Assembly (NCBI GenBank): GCA_002439555.1
Contig: DJOC01000074.1
Location: 1 to 12,004 of the forward strand
Direction: 5' to 3'
From: Caryophanales bacterium UBA6448
GTDB taxonomy: Bacteria > Bacillota_I > Bacilli_A > RF39 > UBA660
Length of the DNA stretch: 12,004 nt
The notes below the pieces were generated by a model. The model was not told where the DNA came from and made no database searches. It saw only the letters and a program-made list of their open reading frames with translations. This document shows positions 1-7,152 of the stretch, one piece after another; the first letter of the stretch is position 1; each line of letters opens with the position of its first letter. A program made the position numbers and the translations under genes.

Positions 1-650
1 ATGGTAAAGAACATTAAAAATGTTACGAAAGTTTGCATTGGAATCATAAGTGTTAGTTCCGGATTAAAATATTGAACAAGCATTGTAATAATACCAAGAA
101 CTATAAAAGAAAATACTGGTGTATACTTTTTAGTCCTGATATTTCTAAAGTTTCTAATAAGCATAAATATTATAAATGCAATCATAATACCACTTAAACC
201 ATAAACATAATTAGCACTTGGTCCATAAGTATAATTTATATCATTGGCATATAAAGGTAAAACGGTAACAAAAATAATTGATATTATGCAAATGAAATAC
301 ATAATCTTTTTCATTTTTTTAATTTTAGATAAATAAATTTTTTTTTCCTTATACCTATCTTTAGAACTAATAACATAAATATAATAAGTAAATATTAACA
401 TCCATACTACGAAATAATATAATATAAACTTTAAAATAAATATTGCCATATTAGGATTAACATTATTGATTACCCTTATTGCTAGAGTCGCAGGAAATAT
501 CTCAATAACTAATCCTAAAAAATTTGCTAAAACAAGTTTTTTATATATAGCATTTTCATCACTATCAATTCTTTGTTTTGAAAAATACACTATAATAAGC
601 ATAATACTGTAAAATAAACTTACTATTGAAAAAAATATGTTATCCTTCAT
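1..650 (-). CDS. Membrane N-terminal part of a probable sensor histidine kinase (partial, runs off left edge)
   Basis: The frame is open from an ATG at 650 to the window edge (216 codons, no stop). The start is preceded by an AGGTGG ribosome-binding site four bases upstream. The visible protein is almost all membrane: hydrophobic segments lie at about residues 6-22, 38-58, 68-94, 115-134, 150-165 and 178-195, joined by short Lys/Arg-rich loops (for example around 98-115). The segment ending FNPEL..MIP...FVTFLMFFT resembles, from memory, the end of the multi-pass sensor region found in Firmicutes sensor kinases just before their kinase domain. No kinase motif is inside the window, so histidine kinase is an inference; a GGDEF protein or another multi-pass signalling protein is possible. 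It lies 45 bp downstream of the acyl-CoA synthetase-like gene with no terminator between them, so co-transcription is plausible. Confidence 0.55.
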   Translation of the reverse strand, partial: MKDNIFFSIVSLFYSIMLIIVYFSKQRIDSDENAIYKKLVLANFLGLVIEIFPATLAIRVINNVNPNMAIFILKFILYYFVVWMLIFTYYIYVISSKDRYKEKKIYLSKIKKMKKIMYFICIISIIFVTVLPLYANDINYTYGPSANYVYGLSGIMIAFIIFMLIRNFRNIRTKKYTPVFSFIVLGIITMLVQYFNPELTLMIPMQTFVTFLMFFT

Positions 651-666
651 ACTACCACCTAGTATA

Positions 667-695
667 AGAATAACATATTTTGAATTTTTTTTAAA
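667..695 (-). promoter_or_regulatory. Weak candidate promoter before the membrane sensor gene
   Basis: On the minus strand TTTAAA (695-690) is followed after 17 bp by TATTCT (672-667), which is preceded by TGT, an extended -10 arrangement. The hexamers are only 4/6 matches and the predicted start would fall almost on the ribosome-binding site. Read-through from the upstream synthetase gene is an equally good explanation for expression. Confidence 0.25.
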
Positions 696-2492
696 CTATT
701 TGTGTAAAACTTTTATATTATTTTTTTCAAGTTCAATAGTTTCACATTCAATATTATTTGCAAGTTTATCAAGAGTTTGATAATCAACTTTTCCAAGTGG
801 AGTTCTAGGAAGTGATGGGTAAATTACTAAATAAGCTGGTCTTTCCTCAAAAGCAAAAGCATCATTTAAATAATTTATAAGTTCATTTGTGCATTCTTCT
901 TTAGTTTTTCCACATAAATCATCAAAAGAAACGTGACAAACTATTTTTTCATCTTTATGATTTAATTTACATAATTTAACACAAGAAAGTTCCTTTATTT
1001 TTTCCGCGATTAAAATAAGATTTACTTCTTTAGAATTGATTTCAAGTGGTTTTTGATCTCTGTCAAGAACAAATAAACTTCCTGTATCGTGAACAAAACC
1101 AAAATCCTTAGTATTGTACCATTTTACGCCATTTTTATCAGTAAAAATTACACTATCGGTCATCTCTGGATTATTATAATAACCATTCATCATTGCAGGT
1201 CCAGTAATCCATAGTCTACCAGGCTGGTTATAACTTAAATCATTAAAGCTACTATCTTTAACCATAACATTATTAAATGGAAGTGGAAGTCCTGATGATC
1301 CTATCATATTACAATTTGGATGTGCAACAGTAAAACAAGAATCCATTTCACTTGCACCATAACCTGCTTCTTGGGTAATACCAGTCTCTGTTTTAAAACG
1401 ATTTACTTGGTTAATATCAGGTCTTTCTCCACCAATAACAACTTTTTTTAGATTATCAAGATATTCTTCTTTATTTTTATCATAAAGAACAGAATCCCAT
1501 AAATATTGACTCCATATACCATAATTTGGTTTATGTTTTGCTAAATATTTTGGAACGCTTTCGTAACTTAAATCCATTTCAAGAATATTTTCAAGTCCAA
1601 GGCTCATTGCCATACCAATTATATCAGCATCCCAAAATGCTAGAAATGGTGGAACAAGTGCTAAGTTCTTTTCTCCCCTTTTAAGACCTAAATCAGCAAT
1701 TTCGTGTTGCTTTGCAAGTGCATTATTTGCATCGTGTGAAAGTAATATTGCTTTGCTTTCTCCGGTTGTACCTGATGAAAGTGCAATATTCGAAGGAAGA
1801 TGGTCTTCATAAACACTTTCCATAGGTCCATTATAATACTGACCATAGCTAACAAATTTACTTAAACTTATTGCTCCCTTAACATTTTTATTTTGGAGTT
1901 TATTATTAAGTGTAAATAATGCGGTCTTTAATTTTTCATCATTTAAAATCGGTGTTGAAGCAGAAACTGGAAGTCTTAACTTTTTAACACTTTTAAATTC
2001 TTCATTATTTAATACTTCACTAATGCTAGGCTCTAAAATATCAAGGAACATAATTAAACTTGGATTTAAAAGTTTAATATGTTTATACATTTTTTCTTTA
2101 TCTTCGGTAAAGTTAAAATGTGCAGTTATTGCTCCAACATAAGCACAAGCATATTTAAAAGATATTAATTCTGGAGTAGAAAGTGCAATTGATACAACCT
2201 TATCTCCTTTTCCAATACCCATAGCTTTTAAAGAACGTATATATTTATTACGCATAGCTATAAACTCACTATTAGTGATTTTTTTAAGTCCACGGTTATT
2301 TAAAATAACATCATTTGGATAATCTTTATTACATGCTTCCTCGTAATCTGCTTGATTCATTTTAGGCAAATTCTCTTTCATTTTTTCAGGATCATACCAT
2401 TGTTCCCAAATTCTATCATTTTGAATAACACCAGTAATTGGTCTATTTAATTCAAATTTTCTCTCATTTTTTACAACATCATTTTCTCTCAT
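696..2492 (-). CDS. ANL-superfamily acyl-CoA synthetase / AMP-binding ligase
   Basis: A 598-residue adenylate-forming enzyme, expected to activate a carboxylic acid with ATP to an acyl-AMP and pass it to CoA or another thiol in the cytoplasm. Family motifs appear in order: the phosphate loop LSSGTTGESK (238-247, Lys247), the YGASE motif (378-382), the ribose-binding Asp in YNTKDFG (Asp463), the hinge region DRDQK (477-481) and the C-terminal catalytic Lys in PRTPLGKV (Lys568). Length is normal for acyl-CoA synthetases. The hinge is atypical: the usual Gly-Arg start is Asp-Arg, and the conserved glycine that follows is missing (INSKEV, 485-490). The acid substrate cannot be read from the sequence; fatty or aromatic acids are both possible. 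The ATG at 2492 has an AGAGGGGAG ribosome-binding site about seven bases upstream, and the stop is TAG. It forms its own unit behind a strong promoter, separated from the tRNA-modification operon by a terminator. Confidence 0.85.
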   Translation of the reverse strand: MRENDVVKNERKFELNRPITGVIQNDRIWEQWYDPEKMKENLPKMNQADYEEACNKDYPNDVILNNRGLKKITNSEFIAMRNKYIRSLKAMGIGKGDKVVSIALSTPELISFKYACAYVGAITAHFNFTEDKEKMYKHIKLLNPSLIMFLDILEPSISEVLNNEEFKSVKKLRLPVSASTPILNDEKLKTALFTLNNKLQNKNVKGAISLSKFVSYGQYYNGPMESVYEDHLPSNIALSSGTTGESKAILLSHDANNALAKQHEIADLGLKRGEKNLALVPPFLAFWDADIIGMAMSLGLENILEMDLSYESVPKYLAKHKPNYGIWSQYLWDSVLYDKNKEEYLDNLKKVVIGGERPDINQVNRFKTETGITQEAGYGASEMDSCFTVAHPNCNMIGSSGLPLPFNNVMVKDSSFNDLSYNQPGRLWITGPAMMNGYYNNPEMTDSVIFTDKNGVKWYNTKDFGFVHDTGSLFVLDRDQKPLEINSKEVNLILIAEKIKELSCVKLCKLNHKDEKIVCHVSFDDLCGKTKEECTNELINYLNDAFAFEERPAYLVIYPSLPRTPLGKVDYQTLDKLANNIECETIELEKNNIKVLHK

Positions 2493-2519
2493 AAAAAAAC
2501 TCCCCTCTTAACGTTATAA

Positions 2520-2548
2520 ATATTATCACATATTTATTAAAATGTCAA
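2520..2548 (-). promoter_or_regulatory. Near-consensus sigma-A promoter of the acyl-CoA synthetase-like gene
   Basis: Minus-strand TTGACA (2548-2543), a 17-bp spacer (2542-2526) and TAATAT (2525-2520), with TG one base before the -10, making an extended -10. The -35 is a perfect match. A second TTGACA lies 11 bp upstream (2559-2554). Predicted transcription start is about 2513, giving a leader near 21 nt. Confidence 0.85.
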
Positions 2549-2567
2549 ATTTATGTCAACAAGACAG

Positions 2568-2596
2568 AAAAAAATCAGTAATTTTACATACTGATT
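2568..2596 (-). terminator. Rho-independent terminator of the ireB-yrrO operon
   Basis: An 8-bp perfect stem on the minus strand, AATCAGTA (2596-2589) with TACTGATT (2580-2573), has an 8-nt loop and runs into seven T (2574-2568). The stem is AT-rich and therefore weak, but position and T-run fit. It starts inside the TAA stop codon of the upstream U32 gene (2597-2595). Confidence 0.75.
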
Positions 2597-3764
2597 AATT
2601 TATTTTAACTCTTAATAAATCATTTTCATTTAAATGTGTATCAACTTTTAACTTAATTATCATTCTAGGCATATTAGCTTTTTCAATTAATTCATCTTTC
2701 TCATTATATATTTCATTTACTTTATAATCAAAAGTTTCTGTATTAGGTCCAAAAAACTCAATATTATCCCCTTTTTTGAAGAAATTTCTTTCTTCGATTA
2801 CCGCAATATGAGTATTTTCATCATACGATTTAACAATACCTAAAAAGTCTTGATTACTTTCTTCATCACGAAGATTATAATACTGATCATTTACACTCGG
2901 AAGGCCCTTAAAAAACTGGGGAGCACTTTCTCTATTTGCAACCCTATTAAGAATCTTTAAATAATATGATTTATCTTCTTCGGTTAGGGTATTATTTAAT
3001 ATCTTATCAATAATTTTACGATAGCAAAGTATTACCGTAGATATATAGTAAATGGATCGCATTCTACCTTCGACTTTAAAAGTAGTTACTCCCAAATCAA
3101 TCATTTCTTTAATGTTTTCAATCATATTTAAATCTTTTGGTGTCATTGTAAAGGGAGTTTCATCTTCATTAAAAACCCATCTGCAAATTTGAGCACAGCC
3201 ACCCCTATTGGAGTCTCTTCCTGTCATAAACGAAGATAATATACATTTACCAGAAATACTCATGCACATTGCTCCGTGAACAAAACATTCAAGTTCAAGA
3301 CCAGTTTTATCCTTTATAGCTTTAATATCATTTGTTAATGCCTCTCTTGCAAGAACTATTTGATCTACGCCAAAGTCTTTATAAAACTTTGCTGTAAAGG
3401 AGTTAAGAGTACTTGCTTGAGTAGAAAGAATTACTTTAGTATTAAGTTTTAAATCTTTAATCATTTTTAAAACTACAATATCGCTTGCAATAATGCCATC
3501 CACATTAACACTTTCAAGATATAACAAATATTCTTTTAACCCCTCAAGGTTTTCATTATGAAATACAATGTTTACTGTAACATATACTTTTTTATTTAAA
3601 CTATGAGCATACTTTGTAGCCTTTTTAATATCGTCTAAATCAAAATTTTTAGCATTAGCTCGAAGTGAGTAATTTTGACCACCAAAATAAACTGCATCAG
3701 CACCATATAAAAAAGCAAATTTTAATCTTTCAAAATCTCCCGCTGGAGCAAGCAATTCTATCAT
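2595..3764 (-). CDS. yrrO: U32-family tRNA hydroxylase (YrrO/TrhP type)
   Basis: A 389-residue protein of the peptidase U32 family. Despite the name, family members YegQ/TrhP and YrrN/YrrO are established as tRNA U34 hydroxylases that make 5-hydroxyuridine. The family signature is complete: ECFVHGAMCMSISGKC (159-174), followed by GGCAQIC (188-194). Cys167, Cys174, Cys190 and Cys194 are the natural candidates for iron-sulphur ligands. The N-terminus ELLAPAGDFERLKFAF (3-18) and the FKVEGRMRS segment (229-237) are also typical, and the C-terminal ~90 residues form the usual small beta domain. The ATG (3764) overlaps the TGA of the preceding yrrN gene as ATGA, with a GGGGGA ribosome-binding site. 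Placement directly after trmR and yrrN matches the Bacillus order, so it very likely supplies the hydroxylated substrate for TrmR. It is the last gene of the operon; the udk and greA genes that often follow in Bacillus are absent. Confidence 0.92.
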   Translation of the reverse strand: MIELLAPAGDFERLKFAFLYGADAVYFGGQNYSLRANAKNFDLDDIKKATKYAHSLNKKVYVTVNIVFHNENLEGLKEYLLYLESVNVDGIIASDIVVLKMIKDLKLNTKVILSTQASTLNSFTAKFYKDFGVDQIVLAREALTNDIKAIKDKTGLELECFVHGAMCMSISGKCILSSFMTGRDSNRGGCAQICRWVFNEDETPFTMTPKDLNMIENIKEMIDLGVTTFKVEGRMRSIYYISTVILCYRKIIDKILNNTLTEEDKSYYLKILNRVANRESAPQFFKGLPSVNDQYYNLRDEESNQDFLGIVKSYDENTHIAVIEERNFFKKGDNIEFFGPNTETFDYKVNEIYNEKDELIEKANMPRMIIKLKVDTHLNENDLLRVKIN

Positions 3765-4534
3765 TTCTTGTCCCCCTTTATTTTATAAATAGTTTTATTA
3801 TGTAAAAATCCATCATCTGTTTCTACATTTATTTTTTCATTTACTAAATCTTTTAAATCATTTTCGCTTAAACCTATAGGATGATATATTGCATACTTAA
3901 TGTCTTTATTTAAATTAATTAATCCATTAAAATATGGTAAATGATAAAAATATGTACCATATTCATTTTCAAATAAAATAAATTTATGATTATTATTTTC
4001 AATAACCAAAGGATTTTCATACTTTACATTTTCGTGTTTACTATAGTTTTTAATTAGAAATCTGCGTGAATAAGCACTGCCGATAAGCCCAAAAGCATAT
4101 AAAGAAACCTTTTTCGAAGATTTAGATATTATTTCATTAGTTTCATCTTCGGTTATATCAAAAGGAAGTACTACGCTATCTACATATTCATTATAAATAT
4201 TAACACTTTCATAATTGCAAGCAAAATGACTTGGCATTAATATTTTTTCTATATTAACATCCTCGAGCATTTTAATAATTCCTACATCATCAAAGATAAT
4301 TCCTTTTATATTACTTGGAAGGTTATGAAGTAATGTATTTAACTTATTAGCACTATCTTCATCAAGAACTCTATTTACAAATAAATAACTATTTTCCTCT
4401 TTGATTTCACTTAAAGGAAATTCATTTTCTACGCCAACACAAAAAGAAAAAAGTGGGTAAACAAAACTATCTACACCATTTTCCTTAAGTAAATTAATTT
4501 CTTTTTCACTTTTTACAATAAAAAGTTTATTCAT
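3761..4534 (-). CDS. yrrN: Divergent U32-family partner protein (YrrN type)
   Basis: A 257-residue protein whose place between trmR and yrrO identifies it as the YrrN counterpart. It keeps recognisable anchors: the segment around LYAFGLIGSAYSRRFLIKNY (145-164) aligns with the U32 signature region, and the C-terminus TDDGFLHNKTIYK (239-251) resembles the end of YrrN. Compared with its neighbour yrrO it has lost the signature cysteines; only Cys32 and Cys106 remain. It is also about 50 residues shorter than Bacillus YrrN as I remember it. I infer a structural or regulatory partner of YrrO rather than a second catalytic subunit. I chose the ATG at 4534 over an in-frame upstream start at 4564: it gives an 8-bp overlap with trmR, has AAGAAG seven bases upstream, and the N-terminus MNKLFIVKSE begins a plausible beta strand. 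The stop TGA overlaps the yrrO start. Confidence 0.75.
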   Translation of the reverse strand: MNKLFIVKSEKEINLLKENGVDSFVYPLFSFCVGVENEFPLSEIKEENSYLFVNRVLDEDSANKLNTLLHNLPSNIKGIIFDDVGIIKMLEDVNIEKILMPSHFACNYESVNIYNEYVDSVVLPFDITEDETNEIISKSSKKVSLYAFGLIGSAYSRRFLIKNYSKHENVKYENPLVIENNNHKFILFENEYGTYFYHLPYFNGLINLNKDIKYAIYHPIGLSENDLKDLVNEKINVETDDGFLHNKTIYKIKGDKK

Positions 4535-5123
4535 GATGATTCTTCTTACTAACTGAAAGTCCATCTCCTATATCATAAAATGTTGTATCAAAATTCGTAT
4601 TGTTTTTTAGAAAATCAATATAACTTTCAATCTTTGATACAAGTTGGCGTAAATTTTTACTTTCGATTGTATCACTTTTACCGACATAACCATGAAATTT
4701 TAAATTATCAGTTATAATAACACCAGTGTCCTTTAAAAAATATTGATATTTTTCAAAAAATCTTGTGTATTGTCCTTTAGCGGCATCAATAAATATTAAA
4801 TCATATTTAGCCTCCACTGGGATATTTAACTCTAATGCATCTTGAAGTGCAACATTTATTTTTTTATCAAGCCCACATTCTTTAACATTTTTAACACACT
4901 CTAAATATCTTTTTTCATCTCTTTCAATAGTGGTTACATATACATCTTCCTTAGCACTTGCCATAAGTATTGCAGAATAGCCTATTGCACTACCTATTTC
5001 TAATATATTTTTGACATTATTATCTTTAATATATTTCATAATAAATGCAATTGATTCTTTTTCTATTATCGGAACACTATTTTCCTGTGCATATTTTTCT
5101 ATTTCTTTTAATTTTTCTTTCAT
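4527..5123 (-). CDS. trmR: tRNA 5-hydroxyuridine methyltransferase (O-methyltransferase family 3)
   Basis: A 198-residue SAM-dependent methyltransferase matching TrmR/YrrM, which converts 5-hydroxyuridine at tRNA position 34 to 5-methoxyuridine. Visible motifs are the SAM loop ILEIGSAIGYS (40-50), the ribose-binding acidic TIERD (65-69, Glu67), the metal-site segment FIDAAKGQY (111-119, Asp113) and ITDN (137-140). DAAKGQY is the form seen in TrmR-type enzymes. An upstream GTG at 5135 would add four residues, but that GTG is itself part of the AGGTGA ribosome-binding site for the ATG at 5123, so I take the ATG. The gene starts one base after the mltG stop. Its neighbours yrrN and yrrO encode the hydroxylation step, giving a two-step wobble-uridine pathway in one operon. 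Confidence 0.9.
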   Translation of the reverse strand: MKEKLKEIEKYAQENSVPIIEKESIAFIMKYIKDNNVKNILEIGSAIGYSAILMASAKEDVYVTTIERDEKRYLECVKNVKECGLDKKINVALQDALELNIPVEAKYDLIFIDAAKGQYTRFFEKYQYFLKDTGVIITDNLKFHGYVGKSDTIESKNLRQLVSKIESYIDFLKNNTNFDTTFYDIGDGLSVSKKNHHE

Positions 5124-5124
5124 T

Positions 5125-6162
5125 TTAATTTTCACCTAATTTCTTTTGAATTTCATAAAACCCTTTTATATCCTCGGCAAAATAAACTTTTCCTGTATTT
5201 ATATCAGCATAAAAGTATTCATAATTTGTATCAGATGGATTAAGTGCTGCATTAATACTTTCAAGCGATGGATTACATATTGGACCTACAGGAAGACCAA
5301 TAAATGATAAATTTCTTGTATTATATGGATTAACTGCATTAAGTTCTTTAGTAGTAATTGTCTCTTTTAAAGATAAATGAGAACCATAGTATGCTGTAAC
5401 ATCCATTCCAAGAGCCATGCCCTTATCAAGCCTTGTATAAATAACTTGACTTACTTTTTCCCTATCTTCCTTATTAACAGCCTCTTGTTCTACAATCGAA
5501 GCAATTGTAAGAAGTTCATGAATTGAATATTTACTATTATTTAAATCCAAAGTACTTAATTTATTTTTAGTATTATTTAACATTGTTCTAATAATAGTTT
5601 CAAATGATGAATTTTCATAAAACTCATAAGTATCTGGGTAAAGATAGCCCTCCAAAGAGTAGTATAAATCCTTATTTTTTACTTCATCAGTTATAAATGA
5701 ATAATCTTTAATCAAACTATCTAAAAACTTTTCATCTTTTAAAGTTTTAATCATATCATCATAAGTAATATCAAAATTAGTCTCAATTTGTTTTAGATAT
5801 GTTTCAATACTTTTACCTTCAACAAAGGTAATATTAATTGTTTTAACAATTTGATCAATTTTACCATCATTAATCTGATTAATAATACTTATTGCATTTT
5901 GCTTTTTATTAAAGGTATATTTACCTGCTTGTAAGTTTAAACTTGGATTTATAAATACATAAGCAAGTGTAGTAATTTTACTTTTAATAAGGCCAGCTTT
6001 TTTTAAATTTGATACTATCTTTATTTTATTATCACCAGCATTAACATTAAATGATACTGAAGTATCCTCTTTATGCCCCGTAAAAAGGGTAATATAAGAA
6101 AATACTCCAAGAAGTAGAATTACCACTGCTACAGCGATAATTATTATATTTTTCTTTTTCAT
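5125..6162 (-). CDS. mltG: Endolytic murein transglycosylase MltG (YceG-like)
   Basis: A 345-residue membrane-anchored enzyme that cleaves nascent glycan strands outside the membrane. Residues 1-4 are MKKK, then a single hydrophobic segment (5-28), so the catalytic part is extracellular. A small LysM-like domain follows at about 42-70 and again near 85-105. The catalytic domain shows EGYLYPDTYEF (171-181), ASIVEQEA (221-228) with the catalytic Glu225 by comparison with E. coli MltG, and LPVGPICNPSLESI (290-303). Length is normal. The ATG overlaps the TGA of yrzB (ATGA) and has an AAGGGG ribosome-binding site. The position after ruvX and yrzB corresponds to yrrL of Bacillus. Confidence 0.95.
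   Translation of the reverse strand: MKKKNIIIIAVAVVILLLGVFSYITLFTGHKEDTSVSFNVNAGDNKIKIVSNLKKAGLIKSKITTLAYVFINPSLNLQAGKYTFNKKQNAISIINQINDGKIDQIVKTINITFVEGKSIETYLKQIETNFDITYDDMIKTLKDEKFLDSLIKDYSFITDEVKNKDLYYSLEGYLYPDTYEFYENSSFETIIRTMLNNTKNKLSTLDLNNSKYSIHELLTIASIVEQEAVNKEDREKVSQVIYTRLDKGMALGMDVTAYYGSHLSLKETITTKELNAVNPYNTRNLSFIGLPVGPICNPSLESINAALNPSDTNYEYFYADINTGKVYFAEDIKGFYEIQKKLGEN
5132..5137 (-). promoter_or_regulatory. Ribosome-binding site deciding the trmR start
   Basis: AGGTGA, eight bases before the ATG at 5123. It overlaps the last codons of mltG and contains the alternative GTG start (5135-5133), which makes that GTG an unlikely initiator. Confidence 0.7.
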
Positions 6163-6401
6163 TTAGTTACCCCTTTTATCTTATCTAATATTTTATTAGC
6201 TATTTCAATTTCTTTATCAGTTAATTCATTAACAATTAAATCATCTTTAATTTTACCAATGTAAGCATATTTAATACCTTTATTATTTTCTTTATTATCT
6301 GTATAAACAACTATTGTCTGCTCTAAATCATTTTCAAATGTAAAAAGTATATTATACTCGGTTTTTGATTTATCATTTCCTGTAACAATTTTAGCCTGCA
6401 T
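6159..6401 (-). CDS. yrzB: DUF1292 protein (YrzB family)
   Basis: An 80-residue protein with the core pattern of DUF1292: ILFTFENDLEQTIVVYTD (18-35), then YAYIGKI (45-51). It is predicted soluble and mostly beta in its first half, with a helical C-terminus (60-78). Members of this family sit between ruvX and mltG in many Firmicutes; their function is not established. The start ATG lies 11 bp inside the end of ruvX and has an AAGGAG ribosome-binding site (6412-6407), the clearest one in this operon. The TGA stop overlaps the mltG start. Confidence 0.88.
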   Translation of the reverse strand: MQAKIVTGNDKSKTEYNILFTFENDLEQTIVVYTDNKENNKGIKYAYIGKIKDDLIVNELTDKEIEIANKILDKIKGVTK

Positions 6402-6816
6402 TTTTGCTCCTTATATATGTTTCAAGGATTATGGCAGCAGCTTGCATATCAACTTTATCTTTAATATCTTTAGCATGTTTACCATTTGCAAGGAGAATCT
6501 TTTGTGCCTCAACTGAGGAAAGTCTTTCATCTACTAAAGCAACTTTTACATCAAGTGTTTTAAGAAGCTCACAAAAATTATATGTTCTTTGAGCAGCAAA
6601 GCCCTCACTTCCATCCATATTTTTAGGAAGTCCAATCGCTATTTCAGTGATATCCTCTTTAGCAATTATTTCCTTAAGTTCTAGAAAAGCAGTTTCATAA
6701 TCTTCGCTATTAAATCTAATTACTTTATAAGGTGTAATAATTGTATTAGTTCTATCTGAAATTGCAACGCCTAATGTTTTTGTACCTAAATCTAGGCCCA
6801 TGTATCTTGTTTTCAT
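6391..6816 (-). CDS. ruvX: RuvX/YqgF family nuclease (16S rRNA 5'-end processing / Holliday junction resolvase-like)
   Basis: A 141-residue RNase H-fold protein. Acidic catalytic positions are recognisable: Asp9 in GLDLGTKT (7-14), Glu97 in VDERLSS (95-101) and Asp123 in KVDMQAAAIILETY (121-134). IGLPKNMDGSEG (61-72) is the characteristic family loop. Family members act in pre-16S rRNA maturation in E. coli and have been proposed as Holliday-junction resolvases. The start at 6816 overlaps the ireB stop as ATGA; an internal ATG at codon 6 is less likely because it would remove the first beta strand. Order ireB-ruvX-yrzB is the common Firmicutes arrangement, although alaS, which often precedes ireB, is not there. 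Confidence 0.95.
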   Translation of the reverse strand: MKTRYMGLDLGTKTLGVAISDRTNTIITPYKVIRFNSEDYETAFLELKEIIAKEDITEIAIGLPKNMDGSEGFAAQRTYNFCELLKTLDVKVALVDERLSSVEAQKILLANGKHAKDIKDKVDMQAAAIILETYIRSKNAG

Positions 6817-7061
6817 CGTCCTAAATACCCATTTATAATTGCCATCAATACTTCTTCGCGAGAAAATTTAGTAATCTTTTTTCTAGCATCTTTGTATGAT
6901 GTAATATACATAGGATCCCCAGATAGTAAATAACCAATTAATTGACTGGTGGGATTATATCCCCTTTCCTCGATGGCTTTTATAACCTCATTAATACTTA
7001 TCATAATTAACTCCTGTCTTAAAACTTTTAAATCAAATATTGAAGTTTTTTCATAATTCAT
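6813..7061 (-). CDS. ireB: IreB family regulatory phosphoprotein (YrzL/DUF965)
   Basis: An 82-residue protein matching the IreB family. The core EERGYNPTSQLIGYLLSGDP (31-50) and the following KDAR (57-60) are diagnostic. In Enterococcus faecalis IreB is phosphorylated near its N-terminus by the kinase IreK and affects cephalosporin resistance. Here Thr6 in the EKTSIFD segment sits at the position corresponding to one of those threonines. The ATG at 7061 has AAGGAAG ten bases upstream. A longer frame starting at 7115 is rejected because it would begin at the -35 element of the promoter and add 18 residues foreign to the family. First gene of the operon ending at 2595; its TGA overlaps the ruvX start. 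Confidence 0.93.
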   Translation of the reverse strand: MNYEKTSIFDLKVLRQELIMISINEVIKAIEERGYNPTSQLIGYLLSGDPMYITSYKDARKKITKFSREEVLMAIINGYLGR

Positions 7062-7071
7062 TAAAATTTCA

Positions 7072-7078
7072 CTTCCTT
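7072..7078 (-). promoter_or_regulatory. Ribosome-binding site deciding the ireB start
   Basis: AAGGAAG ten bases before the ATG at 7061. It lies downstream of the predicted -10, which excludes the longer open frame starting at 7115. Confidence 0.75.
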
Positions 7079-7086
7079 GCACCTTT

Positions 7087-7115
7087 ATTTTATCAAAAAA
7101 AATATTAAACTGCAA
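7087..7115 (-). promoter_or_regulatory. Extended -10 promoter of the ireB-yrrO operon
   Basis: Minus-strand TTGCAG (7115-7110), 17-bp spacer, TAAAAT (7092-7087) with TGA immediately before it. The -35 matches only the TTG part, while the -10 matches 5/6 and is of the extended type. Predicted start is about 7080, leaving a leader of roughly 19 nt. Confidence 0.7.
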
Positions 7116-7121
7116 CCTTAC

Positions 7122-7152
7122 AAAAAAAATGTAAGCATTTTTAACTTACATT
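7122..7152 (-). terminator. Rho-independent terminator after der
   Basis: Minus-strand AATGTAAG (7152-7145), 9-nt loop, CTTACATT (7135-7128), with the T-run continuing to 7122. The 5' arm starts with the AA of the der TAA stop. A competing hairpin is possible further downstream (CTTAC 7135-7131 with GTAAG 7121-7117). Confidence 0.78.

Noticed and set aside
2595..3764. A collagenase-type protease role for the U32 protein
   Set aside because: The older peptidase label rests on weak evidence; the context with trmR and yrrN points to tRNA hydroxylation.
3761..4564. YrrN starting at 4564
   Set aside because: It would overlap trmR by 38 bp and add ten residues not typical of the family; ATG 4534 fits better.
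4527..5135. TrmR starting at GTG 5135
   Set aside because: The GTG is part of the AGGTGA ribosome-binding site for ATG 5123.
6404..6592. A 62-codon open frame on the plus strand
   Set aside because: It is antisense to the well-supported ruvX gene, has no recognisable protein features and is the only plus-strand candidate.
6813..7115. A longer IreB starting at 7115
   Set aside because: It would start at the -35 of the extended -10 promoter and upstream of the transcription start; the AAGGAAG site and family alignment support 7061.
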